Below are positions 21,323 to 32,196 of a stretch of 64,000 bases of DNA, piece after piece (the stretch's first letter is position 1; each line of letters opens with the position of its first letter). A program made the translations under genes and the position numbers. Source of the DNA: Doryteuthis pealeii (taxonomy: Eukaryota > Mollusca > Cephalopoda > Myopsida > Loliginidae); the NCBI GenBank assembly GCA_023376005.1, contig CM042152.1, forward strand, positions 69,669,139-69,733,138, written 5' to 3'. Below the pieces are notes generated by a model. The model saw only the letters and a list, made by a program, of their open reading frames with translations, did no database searches and was not told the origin of the DNA.

Positions 21323-21852
21323 GATTCAAACTCTAAAGAGATTATGATATGCTGAATCCCAAGCCATATTGGAGTGAGGGGGAATGAAAGAGCTGATTCT
21401 GCAGCTAAATCAGCTCTAGATTTGATCCCAGACATGTTCAAGATTCCATATACTGACTTGAAACCTAAAATTAATAGATTTCTTCATACAAAATGGCAAC
21501 AACGCTGGAATAACAACATCCACAATAAACTCTTCCTAATCAAACCCAATTTGAGAGGCTGGAGACCTACTTTTAGAAAGTCTAGAAAGGAACAAGTCAT
21601 TGCGTCCCAATTACGCATTGGTCATACAAGATTAACGTACTCCTATATACTCAAACAAGAACAACAACCACAATGTGGAACATGTCAAACACCTTTGACA
21701 GTTAAACACTTATTCATGGAATGCAGGTTTTTTGCTCACATCAGAAACTGTTATTTTAATGCAAACAATTGAAAGACCTATTTGAAAATGTCAATATGGA
21801 GGACATTCTGTCTTTTTTGAAGGAAATAAAATTATACCATAGAATATAGACA
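21323..21852 (+). pseudogene. LINE RNase H/C-terminal fragment, copy C
   Basis: The same region as 3923-4456, with a cleaner frame. IPSHIGVRGNERADSAAKSA is intact and the frame runs through the C-x2-C...H...C knuckle (CGTCQTPLTVKHLFMEC) to NCYFNANN. The Trp codon before IPSHIG is TGA here, and a one-base change ends the frame at 21772, short of the family end near 21852. The 3' UTR ends near 22030 with the GTTGATATGCTGTTAAAA tail. It is 5'-truncated. Confidence 0.85.
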
Positions 21853-22839
21853 TGAACTTAATCAATACCATACAACATAATCCCCAATGGTGCTAACACA
21901 TTGTTAAAACCAATTACTAAAAAGTATAAATATAAATACACAAACATATATTACTTCGTAACCGTTAGGCATGACATAACCCCAGACAGGTTGATATGCT
22001 GTTAAAATTAATCAACCAACCAACAATTAAACAATTTAATGATCATGACACTTCTCATGATGCATGTCAGTGTGATAGGCATGCAAAAACAACAGCATCA
22101 TTACTTGAACTAGTATGCAAATTAACCACACCATATATTATGTAAACCTATATTTCTCAGTGATATATAAGACACATTGCATGATTTTAAACACACTAAT
22201 AACATGGGCTGTTTTGTAGCAAATCTAACTGAGATTTTCAAAGAGACATCATTATTGAATAAGATACATTATATGTATTAATGCTTTTGACTATAGATTA
22301 AAAACATCGAAAAACTTTCGATATTCCTGAGGGTATTGTGATGTAACCAATGGCGTAGTTTTGGTTACAGACAGATAGATACCAAATCTCCATTATAATA
22401 AGATAAGTAACACCTGGTTACTGACAGTTTTTCACCTATGTGATCTTCAGACCAAAATGTGGGGGGGGTATATAAAAATGAAAAGAACAACAAGGTATTT
22501 AGGAGGAGGATATTTTTACTTAGCCAATGCTGCAGGAACAAACAGAAGCCGCAAAACACTGACAAAAACAAAGGCTTACAAACTTCTGTTTGACAAAAGT
22601 TTCTTTCTATATAGATGATACCCCTGATGATGGTTTGATGAACAAACTGAAACACTGTAATATCTGCTAAGTAAAAATATCCTTCTAAACACCTTGTTGT
22701 TTTTTCCTTTTTATATACTTACATACTGTTGGATTGATTTCCATTTTTCCTTTATATATATATATATATTATATATATATATATATATGCCTTTGTAAAT
22801 ATGCACTTGCAAAAATGAACATTTTTCTCTATTAATAGA

Positions 22840-22844
22840 TGTAC

Positions 22845-22891
<47 letters not shown>

Positions 22892-22892
22892 G
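22840..22892. repeat. (TA)n-(TG)n microsatellite at a deletion point of copy C
   Basis: The tract stands where A has ~420 bp, including the minus-strand tRNA-hammerhead element (A 5610-6035). The deletion may have used the TA tracts. Confidence 0.75.
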
Positions 22893-23032
22893 AGAAAGGT
22901 AGACACACATGGGATGTTGTACAAAATGGATGTTTATTTTGTACAACATCCTGTGTTTGTCTACCTTTCTCCACATATTGTTGGATTAATTTCCTCTTAT
23001 TTCTTCCATTGTGTGCTACATATCGGTGGCCC

Positions 23033-23090
23033 AGGGGTAGAGTTTCTGATTCTGCGTGCTGGGTTCCCAGTTTCGATTTCTGTCGGAGGG
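23033..23090 (+). mobile_element. tRNA-like head of the tRNA-hammerhead element, copy C
   Basis: This matches 6174-6240 with a few substitutions; A-box (TGGCCCAGGGGTAGAG) and B-box-like segments are kept. The ribozyme follows at 23105. Confidence 0.7.
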
Positions 23091-23104
23091 CAATTGTAAG
23101 TATA

Positions 23105-23147
23105 CATCGCTGATGAGACTTAATAAAGTTGAAACAGCTGTACGATG
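23105..23147 (+). ncRNA. Hammerhead ribozyme (minimal type I), copy C
   Basis: Identical over 43 nt to 6254-6296: stem I CATCG/CGATG, CTGATGA, stem II, GAAA and palindromic ACAGCTGT. The flanks differ from copy A (for example GTGGGTC against ATGGGGC just downstream). Confidence 0.88.
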
Positions 23148-23332
23148 TTCTACGTGGGTCACGATATTTGTCGGGTTCGCTTGTCATGATTATTTTCAAT
23201 AATTATCGAATTTTATACGATATACGCATTGTAATTGCCTTCAAGCAAAAAAATATAAATAATAATATACTTTACTCAACAATGCTTCTAAAGCAAATTA
23301 TCAAATCTCATCATATATATATATATATATAT

Positions 23333-23765
23333 ATACAAGTTTTGTTGAACTGTACAGACAATTCCTGTCGGGCAAGTTTTTCATTGATCCGTTCCAATTT
23401 TCGGGCCATCTTTCTGGTGTCGGGGTGTAACTGGTATAACAGTCCCCCAAAAGTTTCAAAACGAGCGCTTTCGGCAATACAATTTGCCATCCTCAGGTAG
23501 GAACCGATGGTATGATTTTGTGTCTTGTTTTTAACGAGAACGAGTGGTAGCAAGGAATTAGAAGTGGGAGGTAATAACCATTGGTAGTAGGAGGTTGTAG
23601 GAATGGTAGTGGTTCGAGCAAGCGTTGCAGTAGTGATTTTATGTGGGAGGGGGACTGTTATACCAGTTACACCCCGACACCAGAAAGATGGCCCGAAAAT
23701 TGGAACGGATCAACGAAAAACTTGTCCGACAGGAATTGTCTGTACAGTTTCAACAAAACTTGTAT
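23333..23765. repeat. Foldback element with hammerhead-like spacer, copy C
   Basis: Counterpart of 6546-6956 with fuller arms (it retains GTGTCGGGGTGTAACTGGTA in the left arm). The hammerhead-like core is at 23460-23499, minus strand. Confidence 0.8.
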
Positions 23766-23903
23766 AAAAGAAAAAATGCTGCCAAAATACACTTATTTTA
23801 ATATATATATATTATATATATATATATATATAATCTATTAATGCTGTTATATATTTCTAGTGATTGATCCATATATGTGAAGATGCTAACAAGTTATTAC
23901 TTT

Positions 23904-23937
<34 letters not shown>

Positions 23938-23939
<2 letters not shown>

Positions 23940-24578
23940 CTTATTATAATGGAGATTGTGGGTTTGTCTGTCTGTAACCGAAACTATATTACTATTCAAG
24001 TCACAATTCCCTTTGTTATTTACACACATTCTCGATGATTTTATTTTTTATTTAAACCCCAATTATTAGTAAAATTGTTTTACATCATTAAGACTGTTAA
24101 CTATATCTACATACTAATAACATGCAATTGTATTTATATATACAACAAAATAGCGGTTTACAGTGTGAATGGGAAGGCTAATTTACATATTGATCTTTAA
24201 AAATTTGATTTTAATAAATATATGCTTAGTATTATTGATTTCTAATTGTTTGGTTTTATCTTGATGAATATGAGCAAAAATCTCGGGGATAAATCTTAAC
24301 AGAAATCTATTAACATAAAGAAATAACTGTAATTTTATTCTTTTCTTCCTATTTTAACTAAATAGTTAAATTAGGGAAATTTACCACTGAAAGACGGGAG
24401 TAAGGGAAAATGGTGGAACAGTTAGTTTCAAAGTTGTTCTATTTTCCGATTATACCCCCTCTGTTCCAAATATTTTTATCTGAATTCTTATTCAGTTTCA
24501 TTAGCCTTTCTAATTTAACATGATATTTTATTATATTAAACTTAAATACTTGCACCCAGAGGGTGCATATATTTGCTA

Positions 24579-24580
<2 letters not shown>
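23938..24580 (-). mobile_element. CTAG-hairpin element, inverted relative to copy A
   Basis: It starts ATCTTATTATAATGGAGATT and ends GCACCCAGAGGGTGCATATA..GCTAGT, the exact reverse of 7363-7996. The outer flanks, (AC)n/(TA)n on the left and TTGACCAATAAGCAAATATC on the right, are the same as in A. Confidence 0.85.
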
Positions 24581-24620
<40 letters not shown>

Positions 24621-24753
24621 ACCAATAAGCAAATATCTATGTTAATTTGTATGTTTGTAAACTTCTATATTTGTAGATGTCTACCGGCTGAGAATTCAGG
24701 TGAACCTACAAACCAATTTACTAACAATGTCTTTTCTCTCTCTCTCTTTTCAG

Positions 24754-24804
24754 GTTGTTTAGTTGGCGATGGATTATGTGGACCAGACGGAAGTTGTATT
24801 GATG
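24754..24804 (+). CDS. Putative 51-bp exon, phase 1-1 (copy C)
   Basis: A pyrimidine tract with CAG acceptor and a GTAAGT donor bound the same 17-residue peptide as 8131-8181, with Asp for Glu at the 11th position (CLVGDGLCGPDGSCIDG). Three cysteines and the frame are retained. No adjoining exon was recognised, and the gene identity is unknown. Confidence 0.5.
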
Positions 24805-25357
24805 GTAAGTACACATTTTTCAATATATCTTATTGATGTTAATACCATCAATACATAAATATTTTATAAGTATTTACCATTTATTATTCCGTACACACAC
24901 AAATTCCTTTTTGCTTAAAATCTGTATATAGCTTTTTTTTATTTTTTTATTTTTTTTTTCGCCTTTGGATTATTTATAAAACCTTATGATTATTTAATTT
25001 TTTTTTATGAGTGCCTTTTGTTCCCTTTTACAACATATTGAAGTCAGTTAGCCTACTGTTGGTTTGAATAACAGCAGCTAAGTACCACTCAAGCAGTGTC
25101 CAAGACAGCTGGTATAAATAGGACTCAAGAATGATCCATCCATGAATCTGGGTGATTCCATTCCTTGAGTTCTGATTGGCTGCTTGGCTGCTTGATTTGA
25201 ATGACATTGTGGAGTCTTATATATACTCTGTCATTTTGCAGTGGACCTTGTGGCTTTCGGGATTGTATTCAGTTACAACCGTTTGCTGCCTTGTCTTCCC
25301 AGTTTGACGGTAATTGGACTTTAATTATTCTTCACAACAGAAATCCAAAATGTATGA

Positions 25358-25480
25358 GGAGTCCCCATGGTGTAGTGACTAACGTACTGGACTGTGACAT
25401 CCTAGTAAGCGAGTTCAAACTCCAGTTGCTCCATTACATTCATTTTGGATTAATACCCTTGGGAAAAGTATAAAGCCATC
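25358..25480 (+). mobile_element. tRNA-derived SINE, family II, partial
   Basis: Head CCCCATGGTGTAGTGACTAA, then GCGAGTTCAAACTCC as B-box, then TTACATTCATTTTGGATTAA and a GGGAAAAGTATAAA segment shared with the family. It starts exactly where homology between A and C ends. Confidence 0.7.
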
Positions 25481-25529
25481 CTTGTAGAAGAACAGTAGTG
25501 GTACTTTTCAACCTATAGCTGATGACAGA

Positions 25530-25859
25530 GATGCTAATAGGTACGCGTCCTGCATCACTGACGTATAAAAATCTAAAACGATGCAGAAAAATCGTATCCA
25601 TGCATCCCAGTGTTTTTTTTTTTTTTTCTTCCCTCAACCATTTCCAGCTAACTGTAAATACATTTCAATATTTTCTTGGAAATAAATTCACTGTATCGGG
25701 TACAAGGTAGGGGTTAGATGACTTTAGTTGTTCATAGATGAAAACTCTGCAACTTATTAAAAAACTTAACTTAGTTGGGACCCATCAAATTTCCTGGGAC
25801 TCATTCAAATCAAATCCGTGCGTCCCAGGACTCACTAGATTAAAAAGCTATCAGCATCA
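25530..25859. mobile_element. Small inverted-repeat (MITE-like) element
   Basis: Ends GATGCTAATAGGTACGCGTC and AAAAAGCTATCAGCATC; same family as 20359-20634 with ~80 bp of extra internal sequence. Confidence 0.75.
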
Positions 25860-25877
25860 CTGGCTGAGGGGATGAAG

Positions 25878-26020
25878 GAGTTCATACATTTCCCAAGGGT
25901 ATTAGTCCGAAAGTGAATTTAATACTGCAACTATAGTTCAAACTCGTTCACTACTATGTCACAGTCGAGCATGTTAACATTGATGGTAATTTCAATATTT
26001 ATTACACAACGAGGACTCCC
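25878..26020 (-). mobile_element. tRNA-derived SINE, family II, minus strand
   Basis: The reverse of the 25358 copy (GGGAGTCC.CGTTG and a GAGTTTGAAC B-box on the minus strand). The two form an inverted pair around the small inverted-repeat element. Confidence 0.65.
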
Positions 26021-26052
26021 CAAGAAATTGTCTAATGTGCAAAACAAAAAAG

Positions 26053-26290
26053 GGCTGGTTTAGCTCAGTCGGTAGAGCGTTCTGCGAGGAATCACAAGGT
26101 TCCTGGTTCAATACCGGCCCTCGCGCCAACGAGTAACACAGGGATCTGTACGGTAAAGTGAGGAGTTGACGGTAGGTGTGGCGCTCCACCTCAGATGCTA
26201 AAATGATCTCCTTGGTCTGGCCCTAGTGAAAAGGGAATAGACTCCCTCATTGTCTGGCTAACACTAACATAAGGCCGCCCCAACGACTAT
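26053..26290 (+). mobile_element. tRNA-derived SINE, family I, near full length
   Basis: tRNA-like head with A-box TAGCTCAGTCGGTAGAGC and B-box GGTTCAATACC, then the family body: GGTAAAGTGAGGAGTTGACG, GTGTGGCGCTCCACCTCAGA, TCTCCTTGGTCTGG and ATAGACTCCCTC, ending CCAACGACT. This family has at least 12 copies here. Confidence 0.9.
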
Positions 26291-26309
26291 ATAAAAAGTA
26301 AAAGTGTAT

Positions 26310-26555
26310 TTGGCAGAATAGCTTATTGTCAGCCGTTAGTGAAGGAATCTATCTCCATTTTCGCTAGCGCTAGACCTGGGAGATTGTTTTTTGCTGAGGT
26401 GGAGCACCATATCTACCATCAGCTCCCCATTTTAACACACAGATCAGATTACCCAATCTGTACTACGTATGTACTGAGTAGGCGTGGACTGGTATCGAAC
26501 CCTAAACCTTGCGATTCCTATGCACGTACTCTACTAACTAAGCTAAACCAGACAC
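26310..26555 (-). mobile_element. tRNA-derived SINE, family I, minus strand
   Basis: Complete and diverged. On the minus strand GTTTAGCTTAGTTAGTAGAG is the A-box and GGTTCGATACC-like is the B-box. It is head-to-tail inverted with the adjacent 26053 copy. Confidence 0.85.
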
Positions 26556-26689
26556 TTGAGGTCTATATAAATTTTAATAACAATTCTAATCTGTATCAAA
26601 TACTCAGAATATTTTTGTCGTGTTCTGATTTCTGTATTCATTAACTCTTGCTTAAATATATCTCAGAATTATTTCACTAAAATATTTTG

Positions 26690-27290
26690 TGCAACACTCC
26701 ACTTGGGCTAAACGGGCGGTCGGAGAGGCACCCTCTTATCAATAGGCTGGTCATGTCAAGTCCTAGCACCTATATAATTGCTCCAACCCTATTGCCCTTA
26801 TGGCAAGTTCCAGCCCTTTTGATCATATGGGAGCTAGAAGACGGTGGCTGAGGGTCTACATGTCCTGGGTATGATGTTAAACTCTATCTGATGATGAGGT
26901 TCTAATTCTGGCTGTCTGAGGAGTGTGTAGCACACTTTCATCACCATTGCTCCCTGGTCCACTCTGACCCGGAGTGGCTGTACCTTTTAGGGTCCCATCT
27001 ATGGATTAAATAAAAAAAAAATTGTTTATAAAATTGTTAAAAAAAACAACTTTCTACCAAACTATCGCTCATAAAAAACTTGAACTTTACCCTATAAACG
27101 TATCCCTTAAACCGATTTCCAATCCACTTAACAACAAACAACTGCAAACAATCTACTGGGAAAATCAATAAAAATCCTTGAAAAAAAGACATAACAATAC
27201 ATTTGAACATCCCTCACAAACTACTACTTGGTATAAAATAACCCTGGATGGGTTGACATGCCGTTAAAATCAATCAATTAATCAATCTAA
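26690..27290 (+). mobile_element. SINE family III, 5'-truncated, with LINE-type 3' tail
   Basis: Starts CAACACTCCACTTGGGCTAA.CGGGCGGTCGGAGAGG, matching 41874-42170. The distal part ends GGGTTGACATGCCGTTAAAA then ATCAATCAATTAATCAATC, the tail of the RNase-H LINE. Confidence 0.75.
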
Positions 27291-27438
27291 AATATTTTGT
27301 TTCTTATTTTTTTATTAATTTCTTTTTTCCCTTGAGCGACACCGTAACCCTCCTCCTCCTGCATGTTAAAATTTAAATATGTGAGAAAAAAATTATTTAC
27401 TAAGCTGAGCTTAGTTATAGCACAAGGGGGGAAGTATG

Positions 27439-27517
27439 GGGCACCCAGTGAGAATCAAACTCACTAACAGTGATCAGCCGATCTAGCTTTCTCTCCATCA
27501 CACCACTTTAGGTGCCC
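27439..27517 (-). other. tRNA-like sequence (SINE head), minus strand
   Basis: On the minus strand it starts GGGCACCT and ends GGGTGCCC, with A-box-like GTGGTGTGATGGAGAGAAAG and B-box GAGTTTGATTCTC. The acceptor ends pair. The anticodon arm is poor, so it is not called a functional tRNA gene. Confidence 0.6.
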
Positions 27518-27823
27518 ACTATGTGATAAAATAGTGTTTAAAACGAGACTAGTTGAAGATACTTATGTCAGGGGAAGCAACTCGTCTTTGTAGTTAGTCA
27601 AAACTTAATAAACAATGTAATTAGTAAGTTAACATTTCTTTTACAAATTTGCAAGTATAAAATGTAGAATAGATATTTTCAAATTCTATTGAATAAAAAA
27701 TGTCTGACCAGCTGTTACGTTTGTTTTCATCTCCCTATAATATGGTATTTGATGCAATTATGTTTAATTATGTTTATTGTCTTAAAGAAATTAATAGACA
27801 TGTTATTATTATTATTATTATTA

Positions 27824-28268
27824 TTACTAGTACAAAATAAAAAACACCCTCAGGGCGATGTAAAAATAGATTTTTGAAACATATTGCCTGAGGAGTGGGA
27901 GTAAAAAATTCAATGTCAGCGAATTTGTACCCTAAGTAAGTAAAATCATCAAATTCATTAAAGGATTAAAAAATAAAACAATTTGCAATGTAAACTTTAA
28001 ATATGTATTAAAATAAAATATATAGATATATAATACCAGTCATGTATTTATTAAAACTTGTTTTAAAAAACAATGAGGACTGTCTAATGTTGCATGTTCA
28101 AATTTTGAGTGTATTTATTGAATAAATACACTCAAAATTTGAACACGCCAAAAATCGTAGAATAAATTTTATTCTATGTTATGACGATTTTGGGTAATGT
28201 GACGTAAGCAGTGACGTAATTTTTGTTACAGACAAAAACCGGAAGCGAATCTCCATTATTAATAGATT
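27824..28268 (+). mobile_element. CTAG-hairpin element, diverged copy
   Basis: Starts CTAGTACAAAATAAAAAACACCCTCAGGGCG and ends GACAAAAACC...ATCTCCATTATTAATAGAT. It contains the palindrome at 28096-28144 near its middle. Confidence 0.7.
28096..28144. repeat. 49-bp perfect palindrome
   Basis: Arms GTTCAAATTTTGAGTG... and complement meet around TTATTGAATAA inside the CTAG-hairpin element. Confidence 0.9.
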
Positions 28269-28715
28269 ATATATTAGCAAAACAAGACCCACCCTCTGGG
28301 CTGTGTAAAATTAATTTTTGGAAGATATTGTCTGAGGTAGGATGGAGTTAAAAATTCAATGTCAAAGGGTTTGTATGATAAATAAGTAAAATTATGAAAT
28401 TTATTAAAGGAGTAAAAAAATAAAACAATTTGAAATGGAAACCTAGATCTGTCCCTCTCAAATAAAATGCTGCGTAAATCTAGTAATTATTTATTATATA
28501 ATTATTTTGAATATTTTACACATAAATTTTACACAAAATCGTTGGTATTTATTAATTTGTAAACTTTTTAGTTGACCTCTTTATACTGAAAAAAAAGGCT
28601 ATTTCTTGTTTGTTCTTTATTCTATGTATTGACGATTTTGGGTAATGTGATGTAAGCAGTGACGTAGTTTTGGTTACAGACAAATTGAGACTGAATTTCC
28701 ATTATTAATAGATGT
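28263..28715 (+). mobile_element. CTAG-hairpin element, second tandem copy
   Basis: Begins where the previous copy ends (ATTAGCAAAACAAGACCCAC, CCTCTGGGC) and finishes GTTTTGGTTACAGACAAATT...TTCCATTATTAATAGAT. The two copies are head to tail. Confidence 0.7.
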
Positions 28716-28730
28716 ATATATTTGTTTATA

Positions 28731-29092
28731 TATAGTCTGATTGTAAAGTAACTCCCTTCCTTATCTTAAAAATCTTATAATTTATTTCTGAATTATTTTT
28801 ACAAAAAATGAATATGAGAAGAACACACATAACATGGTGTTTTATTTAAAATTCTATATGGCCACCAGCATTTGCCTCCAGCCTCTTGGGAATTAGAATT
28901 AAATTAGAGTTAAATGTCCAGACAACTTTAGTGAATTTTAAAACAAAATAATCAATCTGAAAAGAAAAACAACACAGATTTAATTGCCATATATTAAGGA
29001 ACATACATTAAAGAATTGAGAAAAATGTATATGCATATAAAGAATTTATAAAAAGTTTAAAGTAGGGAGTTACTTTTCAATCACCCTGTATA
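28731..29092. mobile_element. MITE-like element with TATACAGGGTG-type ends
   Basis: The right end is AGGGAGTTACTTTTCAATCA then CCCTGTATA; the left end carries the complement (GATTGTAAAGTAACTCCC). A second copy with a clear TATACAGGGTGATTCC left end is at 54134-54490. The TA-bounded ends suggest the Tc1/mariner superfamily; no transposase is visible. Confidence 0.65.
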
Positions 29093-29107
29093 TAATAATT
29101 ATATATA

Positions 29108-29406
29108 TGATAATGAAATTTATTGTGTACAGTGCTCAGGTGCACTCATCAATGTCAAGTACACAGAATAATGTAGAGTCAGGAACATGAACAGTTTATA
29201 GTAGTAATATGCCTGTATGTGTGCGCATGTGTGCATATGTATGTGGAGAGTGGCATCAGGTATAGTGTCGGCGGGCTACAGGAAGCATGGAGGCTTTGAA
29301 AGATTCAGTGTTTCGGCAGCCTACAACAGACGCGGGCAGTTTATTCCATGTTTCCGCAATTCTGAGCATGAAAAAATGTTTCCGAAAGTCACGTGAGCAG
29401 TGCTGT
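29108..29406 (-). pseudogene. LINE 3' end (RT C-terminus), minus strand
   Basis: The reverse of 30090-30412: on the minus strand an RT C-terminal segment with the FF...TWNKLP signature, then a 3' UTR with (CACA)-rich and GACATTGATGAG-like blocks and AATAAATTTCATTATC. It is an inverted partner of the 30067 copy. Confidence 0.75.
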
Positions 29407-29519
29407 AAACAAATACATAGATTTATGTTATAAATTAAATTATAAATATATAATAATTATAAGTATGTTTCTTAATTGGAAAAAATCTTTCTCACTTGTT
29501 TTAGAAAGTATTTCATTGT

Positions 29520-29822
29520 ACAAACTTGAACATGCTTCCTGTTGTCTGCCAACACTACACCTCTCCACATACGCGCACACATACATGTATATTATTACTG
29601 TACACTGTTCATGTTCCTGACACTAATACATTATTCTATGTACTAGACATGAGACTTTGATGAGTTGTGGTGCACCTGAGCACTGTACACATACATGTAT
29701 ATTATTACTGTACACTGTTCATGTTCCTGACACTAATACATTATTCTATGTACTAGACATGAGACTTTGATGAGCTGTGGTGCACTTGAGCACTGTACAC
29801 AATAAATTTCATTATTATTATT
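29520..29822 (+). pseudogene. LINE 3' UTR with an internal ~110-bp tandem duplication
   Basis: Starts in the last codons of the ORF (CATGCTTCCTGTTGTCTGCC). The block beginning ACACATACATGTATATTATT is present twice, ~110 bp apart, before AATAAATTTCATTATTATTA. Confidence 0.75.
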
Positions 29823-30066
29823 AAATATATTTTTAATAATTATAATCAAAGATGGAAATTAACATACCTTTAATTTCCTAACAATTCCCAGGACTGGATT
29901 TATAAGGAGAAAAAGGAGGCAATTGTCCAGGGTCTCCCTACCGGAGGGACACCCAGACTTCCTTTATAAAAGCTGTAATAATTATAAAATTAGTTTTATT
30001 TTGAAAAAAATAATGGTCATTTTCTGCAAGCTAGAAAGAATTATATCCCTTTGTCATATAATACAA

Positions 30067-30412
30067 ACTGGCATGCCTACAAAGTCAGAAAACAGCACTG
30101 CTCACGTGACTTTCGGAAACATTTTTTCACGCTCAGAATTGCAGAGACATGGAATAAACTGCCCACGTCTGTTGTAGGCTGCCGAAGCACTGAGTCTTTC
30201 AAAGCCTCCATGCTTCCTGTGGTCCACCGACACTATACCTGATGCCGCTCTCCACATACATATGCACACACGCGCACACATACATGCATATTACTACTGT
30301 AAACTGTTCATGTTCCTGACACTACATTATTCTGTGTACTTGACATGAGACTTTGATGAGTTGTGGTGCACCTGAGCACTGTACACAATAAATTTCATTA
30401 TTATTATAAATT
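30067..30412 (+). pseudogene. LINE RT C-terminus and 3' UTR
   Basis: The frame to 30242 reads ...FFTLRIAETWNKLPTSVV...SFKASMLP.., the conserved C-terminal end of CR1/L2/Jockey-type reverse transcriptases (family pattern FF..RV...WN.LP..VV....SFK..L). The 3' UTR ends AATAAATTTCATTATTATTA. It is truncated at the 5' side. Related copies: 29108-29406 (minus), 60004-60362. Confidence 0.8.
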
Positions 30413-30742
30413 CTTACATCAATGTAATTGAGAAAAATAAAATTAAACATTTTCTTTAAAAAAACAACTGATATACATTTTTTTTATAAATTCATTTTAC
30501 TTCAATTTCTTTTATTTCTCACGTACCTAATTTAATTTCCATGTTAAGGCAAATTGAGGGACCCCTCACCAGAAGTGCACTGAACCCCACACCACCCATG
30601 GTCTAAATCTGATTATTCCACTATAAAAATAAAGTACGAGAGTGAGTAAAAAAAAAGTAATGTCATTTTGTTTAGGACAGGTATAATTACCGACACTGTA
30701 TCATACATTAAAATGAAGCTTGGTCCTCTGTGGATCACATCC

Positions 30743-30905
30743 CTACTTCTCCACATAGTCACCGTTTCTCTCAACAGCAATGTACCACCTTTGAATGAGA
30801 GCATGTATCCCTGACCCGTAAATTCTGTTGACTGTTCTTTGAGCCATTTCACTTCCTCGTCACTGGAATAATGTTTGCCTCTCAAACCCTCTTTCATGGG
30901 CCGAA
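30743..30905 (-). pseudogene. Mariner transposase C-terminal fragment, frameshifted
   Basis: On the minus strand LRGKHYSSDEEVKWLKEQST is the typical mariner C-terminal region. After a one-base shift the frame continues ...ALIQRWYIAVERNGDYVEK and a stop (complement of 30743-30745), the usual mariner ending. Relative to family members the AVQK-like residues before WLKEQ are missing. Catalytic D,D(34)D residues lie upstream and are absent. The 3' end continues to ~30613 with a possible element end (ATTACTTTTTTTTTACTCAC). The 5' end is fused to a TTAA-family repeat. Confidence 0.85.
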
Positions 30906-30924
30906 GAGAGGCAAACATTATTCC
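30865..30924. repeat. Hairpin with 19-bp perfect arms at the mariner fragment's edge
   Basis: GGAATAATGTTTGCCTCTC and its complement flank a 22-bp loop. The right arm extends into non-mariner sequence, so the break in the transposase coincides with the hairpin. Confidence 0.85.
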
Positions 30925-31009
30925 AAATTTTCTTGGTAATTTTTTACCTGTATAATGGGATATTTCAAAGTTCACTATCTATTCGCCTCAGAACTCATTC
31001 TATTCAAAT

Positions 31010-31130
31010 AAAGTGATTTTTCAGTGTAAACAAGCGACACTTGCAATGGCTGCTGCCAGCAGTTTACGGTAGGATCGCAATGGTGGGAGAGCCGCTGTGA
31101 GCGGTTTTAAGTAGGAAAAGAGTTAAATGT
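31010..31130 (-). mobile_element. TTAA-type repeat fragment
   Basis: The reverse of 36020-36140 (TTAACTCTTT.CC...CGCTCACAGCGGCTCTCCC, GCGATCCTACCGT). It adjoins the mariner fragment through a ~70-bp segment also present at 38150-38215. Confidence 0.65.
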
Positions 31131-31556
31131 TATATTGATGTTATTTACAATATATAAGAATATATGTATTTAAAAATTTTAAAAAAATGATTATTTTGGT
31201 TACGATAAAACGTCCGTTTAATTGTTAACGAAGTAATATATTATTTTTCTGATAATCAAAAAATTTTGTATATTCGTTAGTAATTAAAATTTATTTGACT
31301 TTTTAAAATTTTTCAAATTGCGACTTTTAAAATTTTACGTTCAATTTTATTACTGATTACTTCCCTTGAAAAGCATTATTTTTGCTTCAGCAGTTATGTC
31401 CCTTGAACCAAAGAAAATGTCTACCATATACCTTTTTTATGAATATATAATTTTAATTCATGATAGTAATCATTATTTAACTTATTTCAGATTTTTTACT
31501 GTGTATATATATATTTTTTTTCGGTGATATCTTGTCAACCTTTTAGAAGCTGATAA
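31131..31556. other. No recognisable gene
   Basis: AT-rich sequence; no repeat partner or protein similarity noticed. Confidence 0.55.
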
Positions 31557-31807
31557 TGCCGGTTTAGCTCAGTTGGTAGAGCATACGCCTCTGAACCGAT
31601 AGGTTCCATGTTCAATACCAGCCCTCACCAACTTAACGCATGGGTAGCACAGCTTGGATTCTTGCAGGAAAATGGGAAGTTGATGGTAGGTGTAACGCTC
31701 CACTCAGACACAAAAACAATCTCCCTGGTCTAGCACTAATGAAAAGGGGATAAACTCTCTCGACATAATATATATCGACAATAAGCCACTCCACCTACTT
31801 TACTTGG
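31557..31807 (+). mobile_element. tRNA-derived SINE, family I
   Basis: A-box TTTAGCTCAGTTGGTAGAGC, B-box GTTCAATACC, full body. The last ~40 bp (from 31766) merge with the left end of a foldback element. Confidence 0.85.
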
Positions 31808-32196
31808 TAATCTGAACATTAGCTACATAAATGAGATAACTTCCCCTTGTTTGTTTCACTTTGAGGAAACCGTTTGTTTTGGTCGGCCATTTTCATTTCA
31901 CCATAATCTACACTGAAAATACGAATTTGTTCAGATCAATACAACTGCATGTTTTAACACGAAAATATCATAAATTGTGTTTTTATTTGTGCTTGCGCAT
32001 TATTTGAAATGAACTTAATTGTTATTAAGAACACATTTTATGATATTTTCGTGTTAAAATATGCAGTTGTATTGATTCGAACAAATTTGTATTTTCAGTG
32101 TAGATTTACGGTGAAATAAAAATGGCCGACCAAAACAAAGGCTTCCTCAAAGTGAAACAAGCAAGGTGGAATGGCTTATTGTCGATATAATATATA
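31766..32196. repeat. Foldback element with ~120-bp core arms
   Basis: GTTTTGGTCGGCCATTTT...ACACGAAAATATCATAAA (31852-31975) is repeated in reverse at 32036-32163. Outer arms (ATATATATCGACAATAAGCC and complement at 32168-32196) extend the symmetry, with ~45 bp extra on the left side. Confidence 0.85.

Larger units (their letters stand above)
15804..25350. repeat. Copy C of the ~9-kb unit
   Basis: It aligns to copy A from position 1 to 8733. Differences from A: loss of A ~480-960; an added ~290 bp at ~16905-17190; a T-rich block at 18180-19312; about nine regular 73-bp units instead of three; a ~240-bp insertion at 21046-21290; loss of A ~5610-6035; and inversion of the CTAG-hairpin element. 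From ~19.3 kb the sequence is clean. Confidence 0.88.

Noticed and set aside
26053..26130. Functional tRNA gene
   Set aside because: A- and B-boxes are good, but the same head with the same body recurs many times, so it is a SINE.
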